This document shows positions 17,035-26,273 of a DNA stretch of 38,050 bases, piece after piece. The notes beneath the pieces were generated by a model. That model did not search any database. It had not been told where the DNA came from and saw only the letters and a program-made list of their open reading frames with translations. Position 1 is the first letter of the stretch. Each line of letters begins with the position of its first letter. The translations under genes and the position numbers were made by a program. This DNA is from Anaerolineae bacterium (GTDB lineage Bacteria; Chloroflexota; Anaerolineae; Anaerolineales; E44-bin32): contig JAUWHR010000060.1 in NCBI GenBank assembly GCA_030605795.1, forward strand, positions 1 through 38,050. The letters are read 5' to 3'.

Positions 17035-18173
17035 GCCTTCACGCGCATGTCGTCGGTTGGGGAAAATATATTCCGCAACGGGTGCTTACAAATGATGATC
17101 TCTCGCGGATGGTAGATACCTCCGACGAGTGGATCCGAACGCGAACTGGGATCCGGGAGCGCCGCCTAGTTAAGGACGGAGAGACGACGGCCAGCATGGC
17201 GGTCCAAGCGGCCCGGCAGGCGCTTGAAGTGGCGCGATTCAACCCGTCCCAACTCGACCTGATTGTCGTCGCCACCATCACGCCCGACTACCTCTTTCCA
17301 GCCACCGCTTGCCTTGTCCAGGACATGCTCGGGGCCACCCACGCTGCTGCATTCGACCTCTTGGCAGGATGCTCCGGTTTCATCTACGGTTTAAACATCG
17401 CCGCACACTTGCTTTCCTCTGGAGCCTACCAGACGGCATTGGTGATCGGCGCGGAGACCCTATCACGCATCACCGACTGGTCCGATCGGGCTACCTGTGT
17501 CCTTTTCGGCGATGGAGCTGGGGCGGTGATCCTGCAGGCGGATGAGAATGAAGGCGGAGTACTCGCCACAACCTTGGGATCGGATGGCTCAGGAGGAGAT
17601 ATCCTGCGGTTGCCGGCCGGGGGGAGCTATGCGCCGGCTTCTCATCAAACAGTGGAAGAAGGATTGCACTTCATCCAAATGAAAGGGCGGGATGTCTTCA
17701 AGTTCGCTGTTAATAAGATACCTGCTGCCACGCGTGAGGTGTTGGAAAAAGCCGGGCTCACGCTAGACGACCTTGATTTGCTCATTCCCCACCAAGCCAA
17801 CCAGCGCATCATCGAAGCGGCAGCCCGATTCTTGGCCCTTCCCCCCGAGGCGGTCTACAGCAACTTAGAATGGTACGGCAACACCTCCACCGCCTCCATA
17901 CCTATCGCCCTGAGCGAGGCTGTGGAGAAAGGTCGCATCCAAACAGGCGACTTGGTGGTCTGCGTTGGGTTCGGGGCCGGGTTGACCTGGGGCGCGGCGG
18001 CGATACGCTGGACCCGCCCGCTGCCGACCCCGGTTCCCCGCTGGCAGCGTATCCGGCGCCGGCTGTACTACTCCCTGGCAGCGCTTCGATCCCGCTTGCG
18101 TCGGCTGCTGAGGTGGTTGTCTTCTTTCTGGACCAGGAATGGGTTATACGGTAGACGGGGGAGGAAAAAATGA
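17031..18173 (+). CDS. fabH: 3-oxoacyl-ACP synthase III (FabH) with basic C-terminal tail
   Basis: FabH starts fatty acid synthesis by condensing an acyl-CoA with malonyl-ACP. The catalytic triad is intact: Cys114 (LLAGCSGFIYGL), His (LLIPHQANQRI) and Asn (WYGNTSTASIP). The TTG start at 17031 overlaps the fabF stop as TTGA with GGAGGAGGC close upstream, and gives the typical LHAHVVGWGKYIPQRVLTN beginning. The product is 380 residues, whereas the family usually has 310-335. After the usual end (GAGLTWGAAAIRW) there are about 50 extra residues, extremely rich in Arg and Trp/Leu (RIRRRLYYSLAALRSRLRRL), which look like an amphipathic helix. The stop overlaps the next ATG. Confidence 0.95.
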   Translation: MSLHAHVVGWGKYIPQRVLTNDDLSRMVDTSDEWIRTRTGIRERRLVKDGETTASMAVQAARQALEVARFNPSQLDLIVVATITPDYLFPATACLVQDMLGATHAAAFDLLAGCSGFIYGLNIAAHLLSSGAYQTALVIGAETLSRITDWSDRATCVLFGDGAGAVILQADENEGGVLATTLGSDGSGGDILRLPAGGSYAPASHQTVEEGLHFIQMKGRDVFKFAVNKIPAATREVLEKAGLTLDDLDLLIPHQANQRIIEAAARFLALPPEAVYSNLEWYGNTSTASIPIALSEAVEKGRIQTGDLVVCVGFGAGLTWGAAAIRWTRPLPTPVPRWQRIRRRLYYSLAALRSRLRRLLRWLSSFWTRNGLYGRRGRKK

Positions 18174-19717
18174 CTGGGACGGCACTGGAACACCTGGAGG
18201 AGATGGAAGCCCAAGCCCGACAGGGTAGCGATCCCGAACGGGTCGAACGGCACCATGCTCAGGGCAAGATGACCGCGCGCGAACGACTAGAGGCGCTGCT
18301 CGATCCTGGCTCTTTCTTCGAGATGGACACTTTCGCCACCCACCGGGCGAGGGAATTCGGTTTGGACCAGAACAGACCCCTGGGGGATGGGGTGGTCACC
18401 GGCTGGGGGGAGATCGACGGGCGGATTGTCTACGTCTTCGCCCAGGATTTCACCGTCCTAGGCGGGTCAGTGGGTGAAGCCCACGGGCGTAAGATCTGCA
18501 AAGTACTGGACTTAGCACTGGAGAACGGAGCGCCGTTAATCGGGCTCAATGACTCTGGGGGGGCGCGTATACAAGAGGGGGTGTACGCGCTGGCGGCCTA
18601 TGGCGACATCTTTTACCGTAACACCTTGGCCTCCGGGGTGATCCCCCAAATCTCAATCGTTATGGGGCCCTGCGCCGGTGGTGCGGTCTACTCTCCGGCA
18701 CTCACCGATTTCGTGGTGATGGTCGATGGCACTGCACAGATGTTCATCACCGGTCCAGACGTGATCCGCGCCGTGACCCACGAGGAGATCACCCGCGAGG
18801 ATCTTGGCGGCGCCAAAGTGCATCACCGCACAAGCGGTGTAGCTCACTTCACCGCCGGAGACGACGCCGAAGCCTTAGCCCTCGCACGGCAGCTTCTCTC
18901 TTACCTACCATCTAATAACGCCGAGGACCCGCCTTACCTGTCACCCACCGACTCGCCGGATCGTACCGACGAGGAATTAGATCGTTTGGTTCCGGAGGAT
19001 CCCACCCAAGAATACAACATGTGGGAGGTGATCCAGCGGGTGGTGGATGATGGTGAATACCTGGAGGTACAGGCAGGTTTCGCCCCCAACCTGATAGTAG
19101 GTTTCGCCCGGTTGGCAGGGTATGTCGTGGGCCTGGTAGCCCAACAACCCGCAGTGTTGGCGGGTGTATTGGACATCGACGCGGTGAACAAGGGAGCTCG
19201 GTTCATCCGCTTCTGCGACTGTTTCAACATACCCTTGATCACTTTTACCGACACCCCCGGTTTCATGCCCGGCGTGGCCCAAGAGCACGGTGGAATCATC
19301 CGTCACGGCGCGAAGATGATCTACGCCTACGCCGAAGCCACAGTTCCCAAGCTCTCGATCATCACTCGTAAGGCTTATGGCGGCGCCTACATCGTGATGA
19401 GTTCCAAGCATCTGAGAGGAGACATCTGCCTGGCTTGGCCCACGGCTGAGATCGCTGTAATGGGACCTGAGGGAGCGGTGAATGTGATCTTCCGTCGGGA
19501 ATTGGCTCAGGCAGAAGACCGGGATGTCGTGCGGGAGCAGTTAGTGCAGGAGTATCGGGAACAATTCACCAACCCCTACATAGCCGCGGCGCAGGGATAC
19601 CTGGATGAAGTGATAGCCCCTCATCGAACCCGTCCTGCCCTGATCCGTTCCCTCCAAATGCTGCGTAGTAAAAGGCTGCGGCGTCCACCACGTAAGCATG
19701 GCAACATTCCCCTGTGA
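18170..19717 (+). CDS. Acyl-CoA carboxylase carboxyltransferase subunit (PccB/AccD5 type)
   Basis: This subunit moves the carboxyl group from biotin to an acyl-CoA. The 515-residue protein is a single-chain carboxyltransferase of the propionyl/acetyl-CoA type, not the split AccA plus AccD form. Landmarks are HHAQGKMTARERLEALLDPG, the acyl-CoA oxyanion motif LNDSGGARIQEGV, GPCAGGAVYSPAL, and the biotin-side motif TRKAYGGAYIVMSSKHLRGD with AWPTAEIAVMGPEGAVNV. Together with the next two genes it should make malonyl-CoA for the neighbouring Fab enzymes; use of propionyl-CoA as well is possible. ATG at 18170 overlaps the fabH stop. Confidence 0.93.
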   Translation: MTGTALEHLEEMEAQARQGSDPERVERHHAQGKMTARERLEALLDPGSFFEMDTFATHRAREFGLDQNRPLGDGVVTGWGEIDGRIVYVFAQDFTVLGGSVGEAHGRKICKVLDLALENGAPLIGLNDSGGARIQEGVYALAAYGDIFYRNTLASGVIPQISIVMGPCAGGAVYSPALTDFVVMVDGTAQMFITGPDVIRAVTHEEITREDLGGAKVHHRTSGVAHFTAGDDAEALALARQLLSYLPSNNAEDPPYLSPTDSPDRTDEELDRLVPEDPTQEYNMWEVIQRVVDDGEYLEVQAGFAPNLIVGFARLAGYVVGLVAQQPAVLAGVLDIDAVNKGARFIRFCDCFNIPLITFTDTPGFMPGVAQEHGGIIRHGAKMIYAYAEATVPKLSIITRKAYGGAYIVMSSKHLRGDICLAWPTAEIAVMGPEGAVNVIFRRELAQAEDRDVVREQLVQEYREQFTNPYIAAAQGYLDEVIAPHRTRPALIRSLQMLRSKRLRRPPRKHGNIPL

Positions 19718-19738
19718 ACAACCGATGACAAAAAACCA

Positions 19739-21232
19739 ATGATCAACAAGGTGCTGGTGGCCAATCGAGGGGAAATTGCGGTGCGGGTTCTACGTACCTG
19801 CAAGGAGCTTGGGCAGGAGACGGTTGCGGTCTTCTCCGAGGCAGATCGGGAGGCCCCTCACGTCCGCTATGCCGATGAGGCCTACTGCATCGGTCCCCCA
19901 CCTGCTCAGAAGAGTTACCTGCAGGGGGACCGCATCATCCAGGCGGCGCTGGAGGCCGGGGTGCAAGCCATTCACCCGGGCTATGGCTTCCTGGCCGAGG
20001 CTCCAGGATTCGCCCAAGCCTGCAACGATGCAGGTTTGATCTTCGTCGGACCCCGCCCGGAGACGATGGAACTGTTAGGGGATAAAGTTGCCGCCCGCCG
20101 GCTGGCACGACGGCTCCGCCTGCCCATCCTCCCCGGCACCGACCGGACTCTAGACGACGGGGAAATAATGGCAGCCGCAGAACGGATTAACTATCCGGTA
20201 TTGCTCAAGGCCGCATTAGGTGGTGGAGGTATAGGTATCCGAACCGCCTACTCACGGGCAGAACTTGAGGCGGCCATCCCCCTGGCGCGTCGGGAAGCTG
20301 AGGCAACTTTCAGAGACGGAACCCTCTACCTAGAGCAGTTGATTGAGAACGCCCGCCACATAGAAGTGCAATTACTGGCTGACGTTCATGGACATGTAAT
20401 CCACCTAGGAGAACGGGAGTGCTCTATCCAGCGGCGGCATCAAAAATTAATCGAAGAGGCTCCATCGCGAGCGCTTGACCTAGCGTTGCGGCGACGCATC
20501 CTACGAGCGGCAATTCGCATTGCGCGCGCTGTAGGATATGTTGGCGCTGGGACGGTGGAGTTTTTGCTTGATCCGGAAGGGAAATTCTACTTCCTGGAGG
20601 TAAACCCCCGCCTGCAAGTAGAGCACACGGTGACTGAGGCGGTCACCGGGGTGGATATCGTCAAAGAGCAATTACGGATCGCAGCTGGACGGAACTTGCG
20701 ATATGCACAGAAGGAAATCCAGCCACGAGGCTGGGCGCTAGAATGCCGAATCTTAGCCGAAGATCCTTTCCGCAACTTTGCCGCATGCGTGGGCAGCATC
20801 TCCCGACTGCGTGAGCCGGGTGGCCCAGGTGTCCGGGTGGATAGCGGGATATGCGAGGGGTTGACGATCACACCTTACTATGACTCCCTGCTGGCAAAAC
20901 TTATTACCTGGGGAGAAACGCGAGCGGTGGCTATTGTCCGCATGCGACGAGCGTTGGAGGAATACCAGATCCTCGGCGTTACCACCAATCTGGATCTGCA
21001 CCGTGCGCTCTTGGACAGCCACCGGTTCTTCGGTGGTCAATTCCACACTCAATTTCTGGATGAACAATTTGTGCCGTTGCAGGCGGAGGAGGAGGATTAC
21101 CTGGCAGCGGCCTTGACGACGGCGCTGTTGGATTGGCGTAGGCGGTCAGGGGCTCGTGCCAGGGTAGAGGTAGGCGTTAACCGGTGGAAAATGTTAGGCC
21201 GATGGCAATTAATGGGGGGTGGTGAGCGGTGA
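19739..21232 (+). CDS. accC: Acyl-CoA/acetyl-CoA carboxylase biotin carboxylase subunit
   Basis: Biotin carboxylase uses ATP and bicarbonate to carboxylate the biotin on its carrier protein. The 497-residue protein starts NKVLVANRGEIAVRVLRTC and has the HPGYGFLAE motif, the glycine-rich ATP loop KAALGGGGIGIR, the ECSIQRRHQKLIEEAPS segment, and the metal-binding FLEVNPRLQVEHTVTE. The C-terminal domain continues past the usual AccC core to residue 497 without a fused biotin domain; that function is on the next gene. It starts 21 bases after the carboxyltransferase gene and its stop overlaps the GTG of the biotin carrier. Confidence 0.95.
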   Translation: MINKVLVANRGEIAVRVLRTCKELGQETVAVFSEADREAPHVRYADEAYCIGPPPAQKSYLQGDRIIQAALEAGVQAIHPGYGFLAEAPGFAQACNDAGLIFVGPRPETMELLGDKVAARRLARRLRLPILPGTDRTLDDGEIMAAAERINYPVLLKAALGGGGIGIRTAYSRAELEAAIPLARREAEATFRDGTLYLEQLIENARHIEVQLLADVHGHVIHLGERECSIQRRHQKLIEEAPSRALDLALRRRILRAAIRIARAVGYVGAGTVEFLLDPEGKFYFLEVNPRLQVEHTVTEAVTGVDIVKEQLRIAAGRNLRYAQKEIQPRGWALECRILAEDPFRNFAACVGSISRLREPGGPGVRVDSGICEGLTITPYYDSLLAKLITWGETRAVAIVRMRRALEEYQILGVTTNLDLHRALLDSHRFFGGQFHTQFLDEQFVPLQAEEEDYLAAALTTALLDWRRRSGARARVEVGVNRWKMLGRWQLMGGGER

Positions 21233-21786
21233 GGTACCGAATCGTCGTCGAGGGACGCACCTTTGAGGTCGAGGTCGACCCGAGTGGGCAAGTGTGGGTA
21301 AACAACCGTACCCTCAGCGTAGACCTCGAGGGGATAGATGGCTTGCCCCTTTACTCACTGCTGGTAGACAACCGCTCATATGAAGCTCATGTAGAGGCGG
21401 AGGAGGATGGAGAGTGCAGAGTTGTGGTCTCGGGGCGATCTTTCCGAGCATCCTTGCAAGGTGTACAGCGACACTCCCCGGGTACTGCACATCGCCACCG
21501 GGTCGGTGGTCCAACGGAAATTTCTGCTCCCCTGCCTGGGTGGCTGGTGGAGGTGCGGGTATCAGAGGGTGAACTGGTCGGGGAGGGGGACGTAGTGGCT
21601 GTGCTGGAGTCGATGAAAATGCACCTTGAACTTCGTACTCCCCAGGCCGGTGTGGTGCGCGCCCTCAGCGTAAGCGCTGGTCGGGAGGTCGCCCAGGGAG
21701 AGGTCCTGGCGGTCATAGACAACCCGTACAACAAGGAAGGTGAAGAGCAATCATGCGACGATCCTGACCCGCATCAAAATGGATGA
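21229..21786 (+). CDS. Biotin carboxyl carrier protein (biotin/lipoyl domain)
   Basis: The C-terminal 75 residues are a biotinyl domain: APLPGWLVEVRVSEGELVGE, then the biotin-accepting Lys in LESMKMHLEL. The first 95 residues hold three short strand repeats (YRIVVEGRTFEVEV, YSLLVDNRSYEAHVE, CRVVVSGRSFRASL) like the N-terminal domain of carriers in propionyl-CoA carboxylase and oxaloacetate decarboxylase type complexes. The GTG at 21229 overlaps the accC stop as GTGA. It completes a three-gene acyl-CoA carboxylase between fabH and fabI. Confidence 0.92.
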   Translation: MRYRIVVEGRTFEVEVDPSGQVWVNNRTLSVDLEGIDGLPLYSLLVDNRSYEAHVEAEEDGECRVVVSGRSFRASLQGVQRHSPGTAHRHRVGGPTEISAPLPGWLVEVRVSEGELVGEGDVVAVLESMKMHLELRTPQAGVVRALSVSAGREVAQGEVLAVIDNPYNKEGEEQSCDDPDPHQNG

Positions 21787-21802
21787 TACGAGGAGGAGAA
21801 GC

Positions 21803-22279
21803 GTGTTAGAGATAAAGCAATCTCGAGGTAGGTATTTCGAGGAAATGACTGTCGGCGACACAGTTGAGAGTCCTGGACGAACCATCACCGAGACCGACAT
21901 TGTGCTCTTCGCTGGTCTCACTGGGGATTACAATCCCCTCCACACCGACGCCGAGTATGCGAAGAAGACAGTCTTTGGCGAACGAATCGCCCATGGACTA
22001 TTGGGGTTGTCAGTAGCTAGCGGTCTTGTATGGCGGACTGGCCTCCTAGAGGGGACCGCGGAAGCGCTCACTGGAATAGACTGGAAATTCCGCGCCCCCA
22101 TCCGTATCGGAGACACGATCAGATTTCGGGCCCAGATTCGTAAAAAGAAGGAAATGCCCCGTCTGAACGGCGGCTTGGTCATCTTTTCCACCACTCTCCT
22201 CAACCAGAGGGATGAGACCGTCCAAAAGGGATCTTGGACGCTGTTGATCCGCTCCCGGCCCATGGAGGAGGAAGAATAA
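21803..22279 (+). CDS. MaoC-like (R)-hydratase/dehydratase
   Basis: A hot-dog-fold protein with the hydratase-2 motif DYNPLHTDAEYAKKTVFGER followed by IAHGLL, where Asp and His act on the hydroxyl at C3. Members hydrate or dehydrate (R)-3-hydroxyacyl thioesters. The GTG at 21803 is preferred: AGGAGGAG lies 6 bases upstream and it follows the biotin carrier stop, giving 158 residues. An ATG at 21779 and a GTG at 21740 are in frame but lack a site and would overlap the carrier gene. In this operon it stands where FabZ or FabA is usually found, so it may serve as the 3-hydroxyacyl-ACP dehydratase; this is inference. Confidence 0.9.
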   Translation: MLEIKQSRGRYFEEMTVGDTVESPGRTITETDIVLFAGLTGDYNPLHTDAEYAKKTVFGERIAHGLLGLSVASGLVWRTGLLEGTAEALTGIDWKFRAPIRIGDTIRFRAQIRKKKEMPRLNGGLVIFSTTLLNQRDETVQKGSWTLLIRSRPMEEEE

Positions 22280-22281
22280 AC

Positions 22282-23076
22282 ATGAAATTACTCGAGGGAA
22301 AGACCGCCTTGATCTTTGGTATCGCCAACGACCATTCGATCGCCTGGGGGATCGCTCAGGCCATGCATGAACACGGCGCCCGGCTGGCATTTTCGTATGC
22401 CAGCCAGATCCTTGAACGACGAGTCCGCCCGCTGGCCGAAAAGGTCAACGCTGTATTTATAGAGTTGTGCGACGTGAGCCAAGATGAAGATATTGCAGCC
22501 ATGTTCGCCAGAGCGGCGGACGAGTTGGGCACGATAGATATCCTGGTCCACTCCATCGCCTTTGCTAATCGCGAAGAACTCACCAGTCCTTTCTACGAGA
22601 CCAGCCGTGAGGGTTTCCGTATAGCAATGGACATTAGCGTTTATTCCTTAGTCGCGCTGGCGCGCGCCGCCCTTCCGCTGATGACTAAAGGGGGCTCGAT
22701 ATTGACGCTGAGCTACTATGGCGGTCAGAAGGTCATGCCAAATTACAATGTGATGGGGATAGCCAAGGCCGCCTTGGAGACTGCCACTCGCTATCTGGCC
22801 GCTGATCTGGGTCCGCATGACATCCGGGTTAACGCGATCTCTGCTGGGCCAATTAGGACGCTCTCCTCAGCCGGCATTAGCGGCTTCAAACGCATGTACC
22901 GACAATTCGCCGCTATCACCCCCCTGCAACGCAACATCACCATCAATGACATCGGGGGCGCGGCGGTCTGGCTTACCTCCGATCTCGCCCGCGCGGTCAC
23001 CGGTGAGGTACTCTTCGTCGATGCAGGTTTTAACATCCTCGGGTTTCCGGCCCTCAGGGAACAAATACAGCTGTAG
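22282..23076 (+). CDS. fabI: Enoyl-ACP reductase (FabI)
   Basis: FabI reduces trans-2-enoyl-ACP with NAD(P)H, the last step of each elongation cycle. The 264-residue short-chain dehydrogenase has the variant cofactor motif FGIANDHSIAWGIA, and the two catalytic groups Tyr (LSYYGGQKVMPNYNVMGIAK, with the Tyr-x6-Lys) that set FabI apart from other reductases. SAGPIRTLSSAGISGF closes the pocket. The ATG at 22282 has GAGGAGGAAG upstream and follows the MaoC-like gene directly. It is the last gene of the operon. Confidence 0.96.
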   Translation: MKLLEGKTALIFGIANDHSIAWGIAQAMHEHGARLAFSYASQILERRVRPLAEKVNAVFIELCDVSQDEDIAAMFARAADELGTIDILVHSIAFANREELTSPFYETSREGFRIAMDISVYSLVALARAALPLMTKGGSILTLSYYGGQKVMPNYNVMGIAKAALETATRYLAADLGPHDIRVNAISAGPIRTLSSAGISGFKRMYRQFAAITPLQRNITINDIGGAAVWLTSDLARAVTGEVLFVDAGFNILGFPALREQIQL

Positions 23077-23165
23077 ATAACAACTATCTCCACTCCTAAT
23101 ACGCGTCGAACTTGTTTGGCGATTACCCAGAAATCAATCTTCAAAACAGGTCGAGTGTAGTAACT

Positions 23166-23212
23166 CGGTTGACCGGCATCCCTTCGACGGTCTCAGGACA
23201 GGCGCGGGAGCT
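23166..23212. repeat. Possible REP-like intergenic repeat
   Basis: A stretch with CCCTTCGACGGTCTCAGGAC and a following GGCGCGGGAGC resembles a short repeat common in intergenic regions of many environmental genomes (CCCTTCGACAGGCTCAGG-like). Only one copy is seen in this window, so the call rests on recognition. Confidence 0.3.
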
Positions 23213-23264
23213 GTTTTTAATAAAAATCAGCTTCATTAGTTAGATGTGGGCAATCATCAGGAAC

Positions 23265-23292
23265 TTGTCCTGTGAACACCCCTGCCTATAAT
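23265..23292 (+). promoter_or_regulatory. Promoter for the FG-GAP/DUF3160/CapA operon
   Basis: TTGTCC (23265-23270) and a perfect TATAAT (23287-23292) are separated by 16 bases. The predicted start near 23299 gives a leader of about 32 bases before the ATG at 23331, which lacks an obvious Shine-Dalgarno site. Confidence 0.6.
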
Positions 23293-23330
23293 GTCAGTGC
23301 GGTGAGGGCTGACCTCTCCAATCGGACACT

Positions 23331-24062
23331 ATGGATAAATCGACGAAATCCCTGCGCGGCCTTCTCATTAGCAGCGTACTTGCACTGAGCCTGGTTGCGC
23401 CTGCTCGCCTCAGCCTGTTCACCTGGACCCAAAGCTCCCTGACCCCGGCATTGCACTTTCCTTTGATCCAGCCCACAACTACCATCACAGAAGCCGATCT
23501 GGACACCGACGGATGGACGGAGCAGGTCATCCTGCAAGACGGGATCGCATATATCCGTCGCGGCGTCGTTACGCTGTGGTCCAGCCCACCCGAATGGCAG
23601 GTTACACAAGCCAAGATCACCGACCTCAATCTTGATGGTCAGCCCGAGGTCGCCCTCCTGCTGTGGCGGGATTTCGCCCCCTGGCCGATTGATGCCTTTT
23701 TAGCCCATCCTGGCCGCATCCAAGGCTTTCACGATAAACATGGCCAGTCGTGCCATCTGATCCTGATCGGATGGCGCCGCCAAGCGTTTGGTGAAATCTG
23801 GGCCGGCTCAGCGCTTGTCGACCCACTGTTCTCCTTTACTACCGCCGACCTTAACAGCGATGGTCGGGATGAGTTGATCGCTCTCGAGGGTCATTACGAT
23901 GAACCCCGAGAAATGGGTCGCGCGGTCACAGTCTGGGAATGGAACGGATTTGGATTCTCCCTTCTATCGCGCGGACCCGAAGGAAGCTTCCGCTCGTTGC
24001 TCGCCGTCCGCACTCCGAATAATATCGATCTCCTGCTCGTCCAGGGAAACCCATGGAGGTGA
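23331..24062 (+). CDS. Secreted FG-GAP/VCBS-like protein
   Basis: The N-terminus is a signal peptide (LLISSVLALSLVAPA). The 243-residue protein then shows three acidic loops of the FG-GAP/VCBS kind: EADLDTDGWTEQVIL, TDLNLDGQPEVALLL and ADLNSDGRDELIALE. Each has the Asp-x-Asp-x-Asp-Gly pattern that binds calcium. No enzymatic motif was seen. It begins an operon of three exported proteins, with the DUF3160 lipoprotein three bases downstream. The role may be in binding at the cell surface; it cannot be stated more exactly. Confidence 0.78.
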   Translation: MDKSTKSLRGLLISSVLALSLVAPARLSLFTWTQSSLTPALHFPLIQPTTTITEADLDTDGWTEQVILQDGIAYIRRGVVTLWSSPPEWQVTQAKITDLNLDGQPEVALLLWRDFAPWPIDAFLAHPGRIQGFHDKHGQSCHLILIGWRRQAFGEIWAGSALVDPLFSFTTADLNSDGRDELIALEGHYDEPREMGRAVTVWEWNGFGFSLLSRGPEGSFRSLLAVRTPNNIDLLLVQGNPWR

Positions 24063-24065
24063 ATC

Positions 24066-26273
24066 ATGTCGAAAGTATGGCACAAGAAACTTATGATTGT
24101 CGCCCTGCTTCTCTCGGTTTTAGCCTGCAACCTGCCTTTTCCAACCAGCCCAGCTCAAACCACGCCAGAGGAGACACCTGAACCCGAACCGACCCTTCCA
24201 TCTCCCATACCAACACCACCAGCTGGCGTCTACGCTCCAGCCTTCGCCAGTTACAATAAGCAGGCCGTATATCTGCCAGAGATATTCAGCGGCTATAGCT
24301 TACCCTTCGACATTTCCACGCTTCCAGACATCGATTACTTCGGACTATCACCCGAACAGAGCGCTCTGCTCGCTCAGAACGGGTTTGTTGTGGCTGCGCC
24401 AACCCCGGGTGAATTTCGTGAGTTCTACCAAATTTACGAGCAATGGCGTTACCGCGAAATACCACTCTTCATCACCACCGACAGCGTGCTGCATGTCTAC
24501 CACCTCCTGTTTGACAAGACCCTGCGCGATCTGGAGACTCGCATCTTTATCCCAATCCTCGAGTCCCTTTTATCCACCATGCTCGACGCCAGCCAGGCGC
24601 AGGCCGCGAATGTAGCTGGCACCTCACTGGAAGAACCTGCCAGGCGCAACCTGGCATTCTTCGCCGTTGCCGCCCGTTTGCTCGAGATTGATGCTCCCAC
24701 ACCTGCGGAGGTCAGTGATTTAGTAGAAGCCGAACTGGTAAACATTGAAGCTCATGCCGGTCCAGGGATTTCACCAATCTGGGATCGGGATGACCTTCCT
24801 GCAGAAAAGAAATTGAGAGAGGATTACAGCCAGTACATCCCCCGCGGTCACTACACCCGCAGCGACGACCTGAAACGCTACTTCAAGACTATGATGTGGC
24901 TCGGGCGTTTGACATTCCGTCTGCGTGACCCGTTTGAAACCCAACGCGCCCTGCTGGTGACGCAGGCCCTGCGCACCGCCGTCGCCGCTGACGGAACACC
25001 CGCACTGACCCTCTGGCAGCGGATATACGAGCCAACGGTTTTCCTAGTGGGGAAGACCGACGATCTATCGTATTTCGAGTACGGTTCACTCTCTGATTCG
25101 GTCTTCGGCCCCGACGCTCCCATAGATGCTTTCGCCGACCCAGACCTATTGGATGCTTTCTTTGAAGCCGCCGAAGAACTTCCCCCACCCCAGGTGAATT
25201 CGATGTGGGTGTGGATCACGGAGGACAAGGAAGAGGCCACAAAAGGCTTCCGCTTTATGGGCCAGCGCTTCACGATCGACGCTTACGTCTTTGGCCAGAT
25301 GATCTGGCGCAACGTCGGAACCCTGGATAACCCGCGCGGGCTCCCCAGGGCACTGGATTTCTTCGCTGCGCTTGGCTCGGACGAGGCGCTCAGCATCCTC
25401 GACGCCATGGGGGAAACGGCATATGAGAACTTCAACAGCCAGATGGCGAAGGTCGGTGGAGAATTGGCTGCCCTTGGAGAAGACACGTGGACTGAAAATG
25501 TCTACTGGGCCTGGTTATACGCCCTGCATCCCGTGATTGAGGTCAAGGATATTCGCTATCCTGAGTTCATGCGCACTCAAGCCTGGACCCGGAAAGACCT
25601 CAACACGGCGCTTGGATCCTATACCGAACTCAAGCATGACACCATCTTGTACGCCAAACAGGTGATGGCTGAATTGGGAGGCGGTGCTCCGATGGAGGTC
25701 CCCAAAGGTTATGTCGAACCCAATCCCGAAGCCTACGCCCGTCTGCAGGCATTAGCCGAGATGACCCGTGAGGGACTGCAGAACCGCGAGTTATTAGATG
25801 ACGCCATGGCCGGTAACCTGGATAATCTGATCGACCTGCTGGCGTTCCTTATAAACGTCGTCGAGAAGGAACTCAGCGGCCAGCCACTCACCGAGGATGA
25901 CTACTTCCGCATCCAGTACTTCGGTGGTGAACTCGAAGCGCTCACCATTGCTGCTGCTGATTGCGACGAGGGTGGACCGGCCTGCCGCGACCTTCAAGAC
26001 CAGAAGGCGGCGCTGATCGCCGATATCGCCACCGGCATGCGTGCTGGAACATCGGGTCTTTTAGCCCTGGAAGAGGCCATCGGCCAACCAACGATGATTT
26101 TCGTCGTGCTGCCCGACACACCGCACCGCCTGTCTGTTGGGGCTGTATTCACCTACTACGAATTTGACGTTCCAGCAGGATCGCGGATGACAGATGAGGA
26201 ATGGCAAGCTCAGGTCGAGGCCGGCACCAACCCACCCCCGCCTGAGTGGACCGAGGCTTTTATGGCGCCGTGA
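24066..26273 (+). CDS. DUF3160 family lipoprotein
   Basis: A 735-residue exported lipoprotein: the leader LMIVALLLSVLAC ends with a lipobox and Cys21. A Pro/Thr/Glu-rich spacer follows, and then the long DUF3160 region, recognised by GEFREFYQIYEQWRYREIPL, FITTDSVLHVYHLLFD and, later, TELKHDTILYAKQVMAE. The biochemical role of DUF3160 is not known to me. Two Cys lie close together near residue 640 (ADCDEGGPACRD) and could form a disulfide. GGAGGTGA lies just before the ATG and overlaps the upstream stop, and the end overlaps the CapA-like gene as GTGA. Confidence 0.88.
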   Translation: MSKVWHKKLMIVALLLSVLACNLPFPTSPAQTTPEETPEPEPTLPSPIPTPPAGVYAPAFASYNKQAVYLPEIFSGYSLPFDISTLPDIDYFGLSPEQSALLAQNGFVVAAPTPGEFREFYQIYEQWRYREIPLFITTDSVLHVYHLLFDKTLRDLETRIFIPILESLLSTMLDASQAQAANVAGTSLEEPARRNLAFFAVAARLLEIDAPTPAEVSDLVEAELVNIEAHAGPGISPIWDRDDLPAEKKLREDYSQYIPRGHYTRSDDLKRYFKTMMWLGRLTFRLRDPFETQRALLVTQALRTAVAADGTPALTLWQRIYEPTVFLVGKTDDLSYFEYGSLSDSVFGPDAPIDAFADPDLLDAFFEAAEELPPPQVNSMWVWITEDKEEATKGFRFMGQRFTIDAYVFGQMIWRNVGTLDNPRGLPRALDFFAALGSDEALSILDAMGETAYENFNSQMAKVGGELAALGEDTWTENVYWAWLYALHPVIEVKDIRYPEFMRTQAWTRKDLNTALGSYTELKHDTILYAKQVMAELGGGAPMEVPKGYVEPNPEAYARLQALAEMTREGLQNRELLDDAMAGNLDNLIDLLAFLINVVEKELSGQPLTEDDYFRIQYFGGELEALTIAAADCDEGGPACRDLQDQKAALIADIATGMRAGTSGLLALEEAIGQPTMIFVVLPDTPHRLSVGAVFTYYEFDVPAGSRMTDEEWQAQVEAGTNPPPPEWTEAFMAP

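Noticed and set aside
18934..19411. Minus-strand open frames opposite the carboxyltransferase gene
   Set aside because: Reverse-frame openings inside a clearly coding, GC-rich gene.
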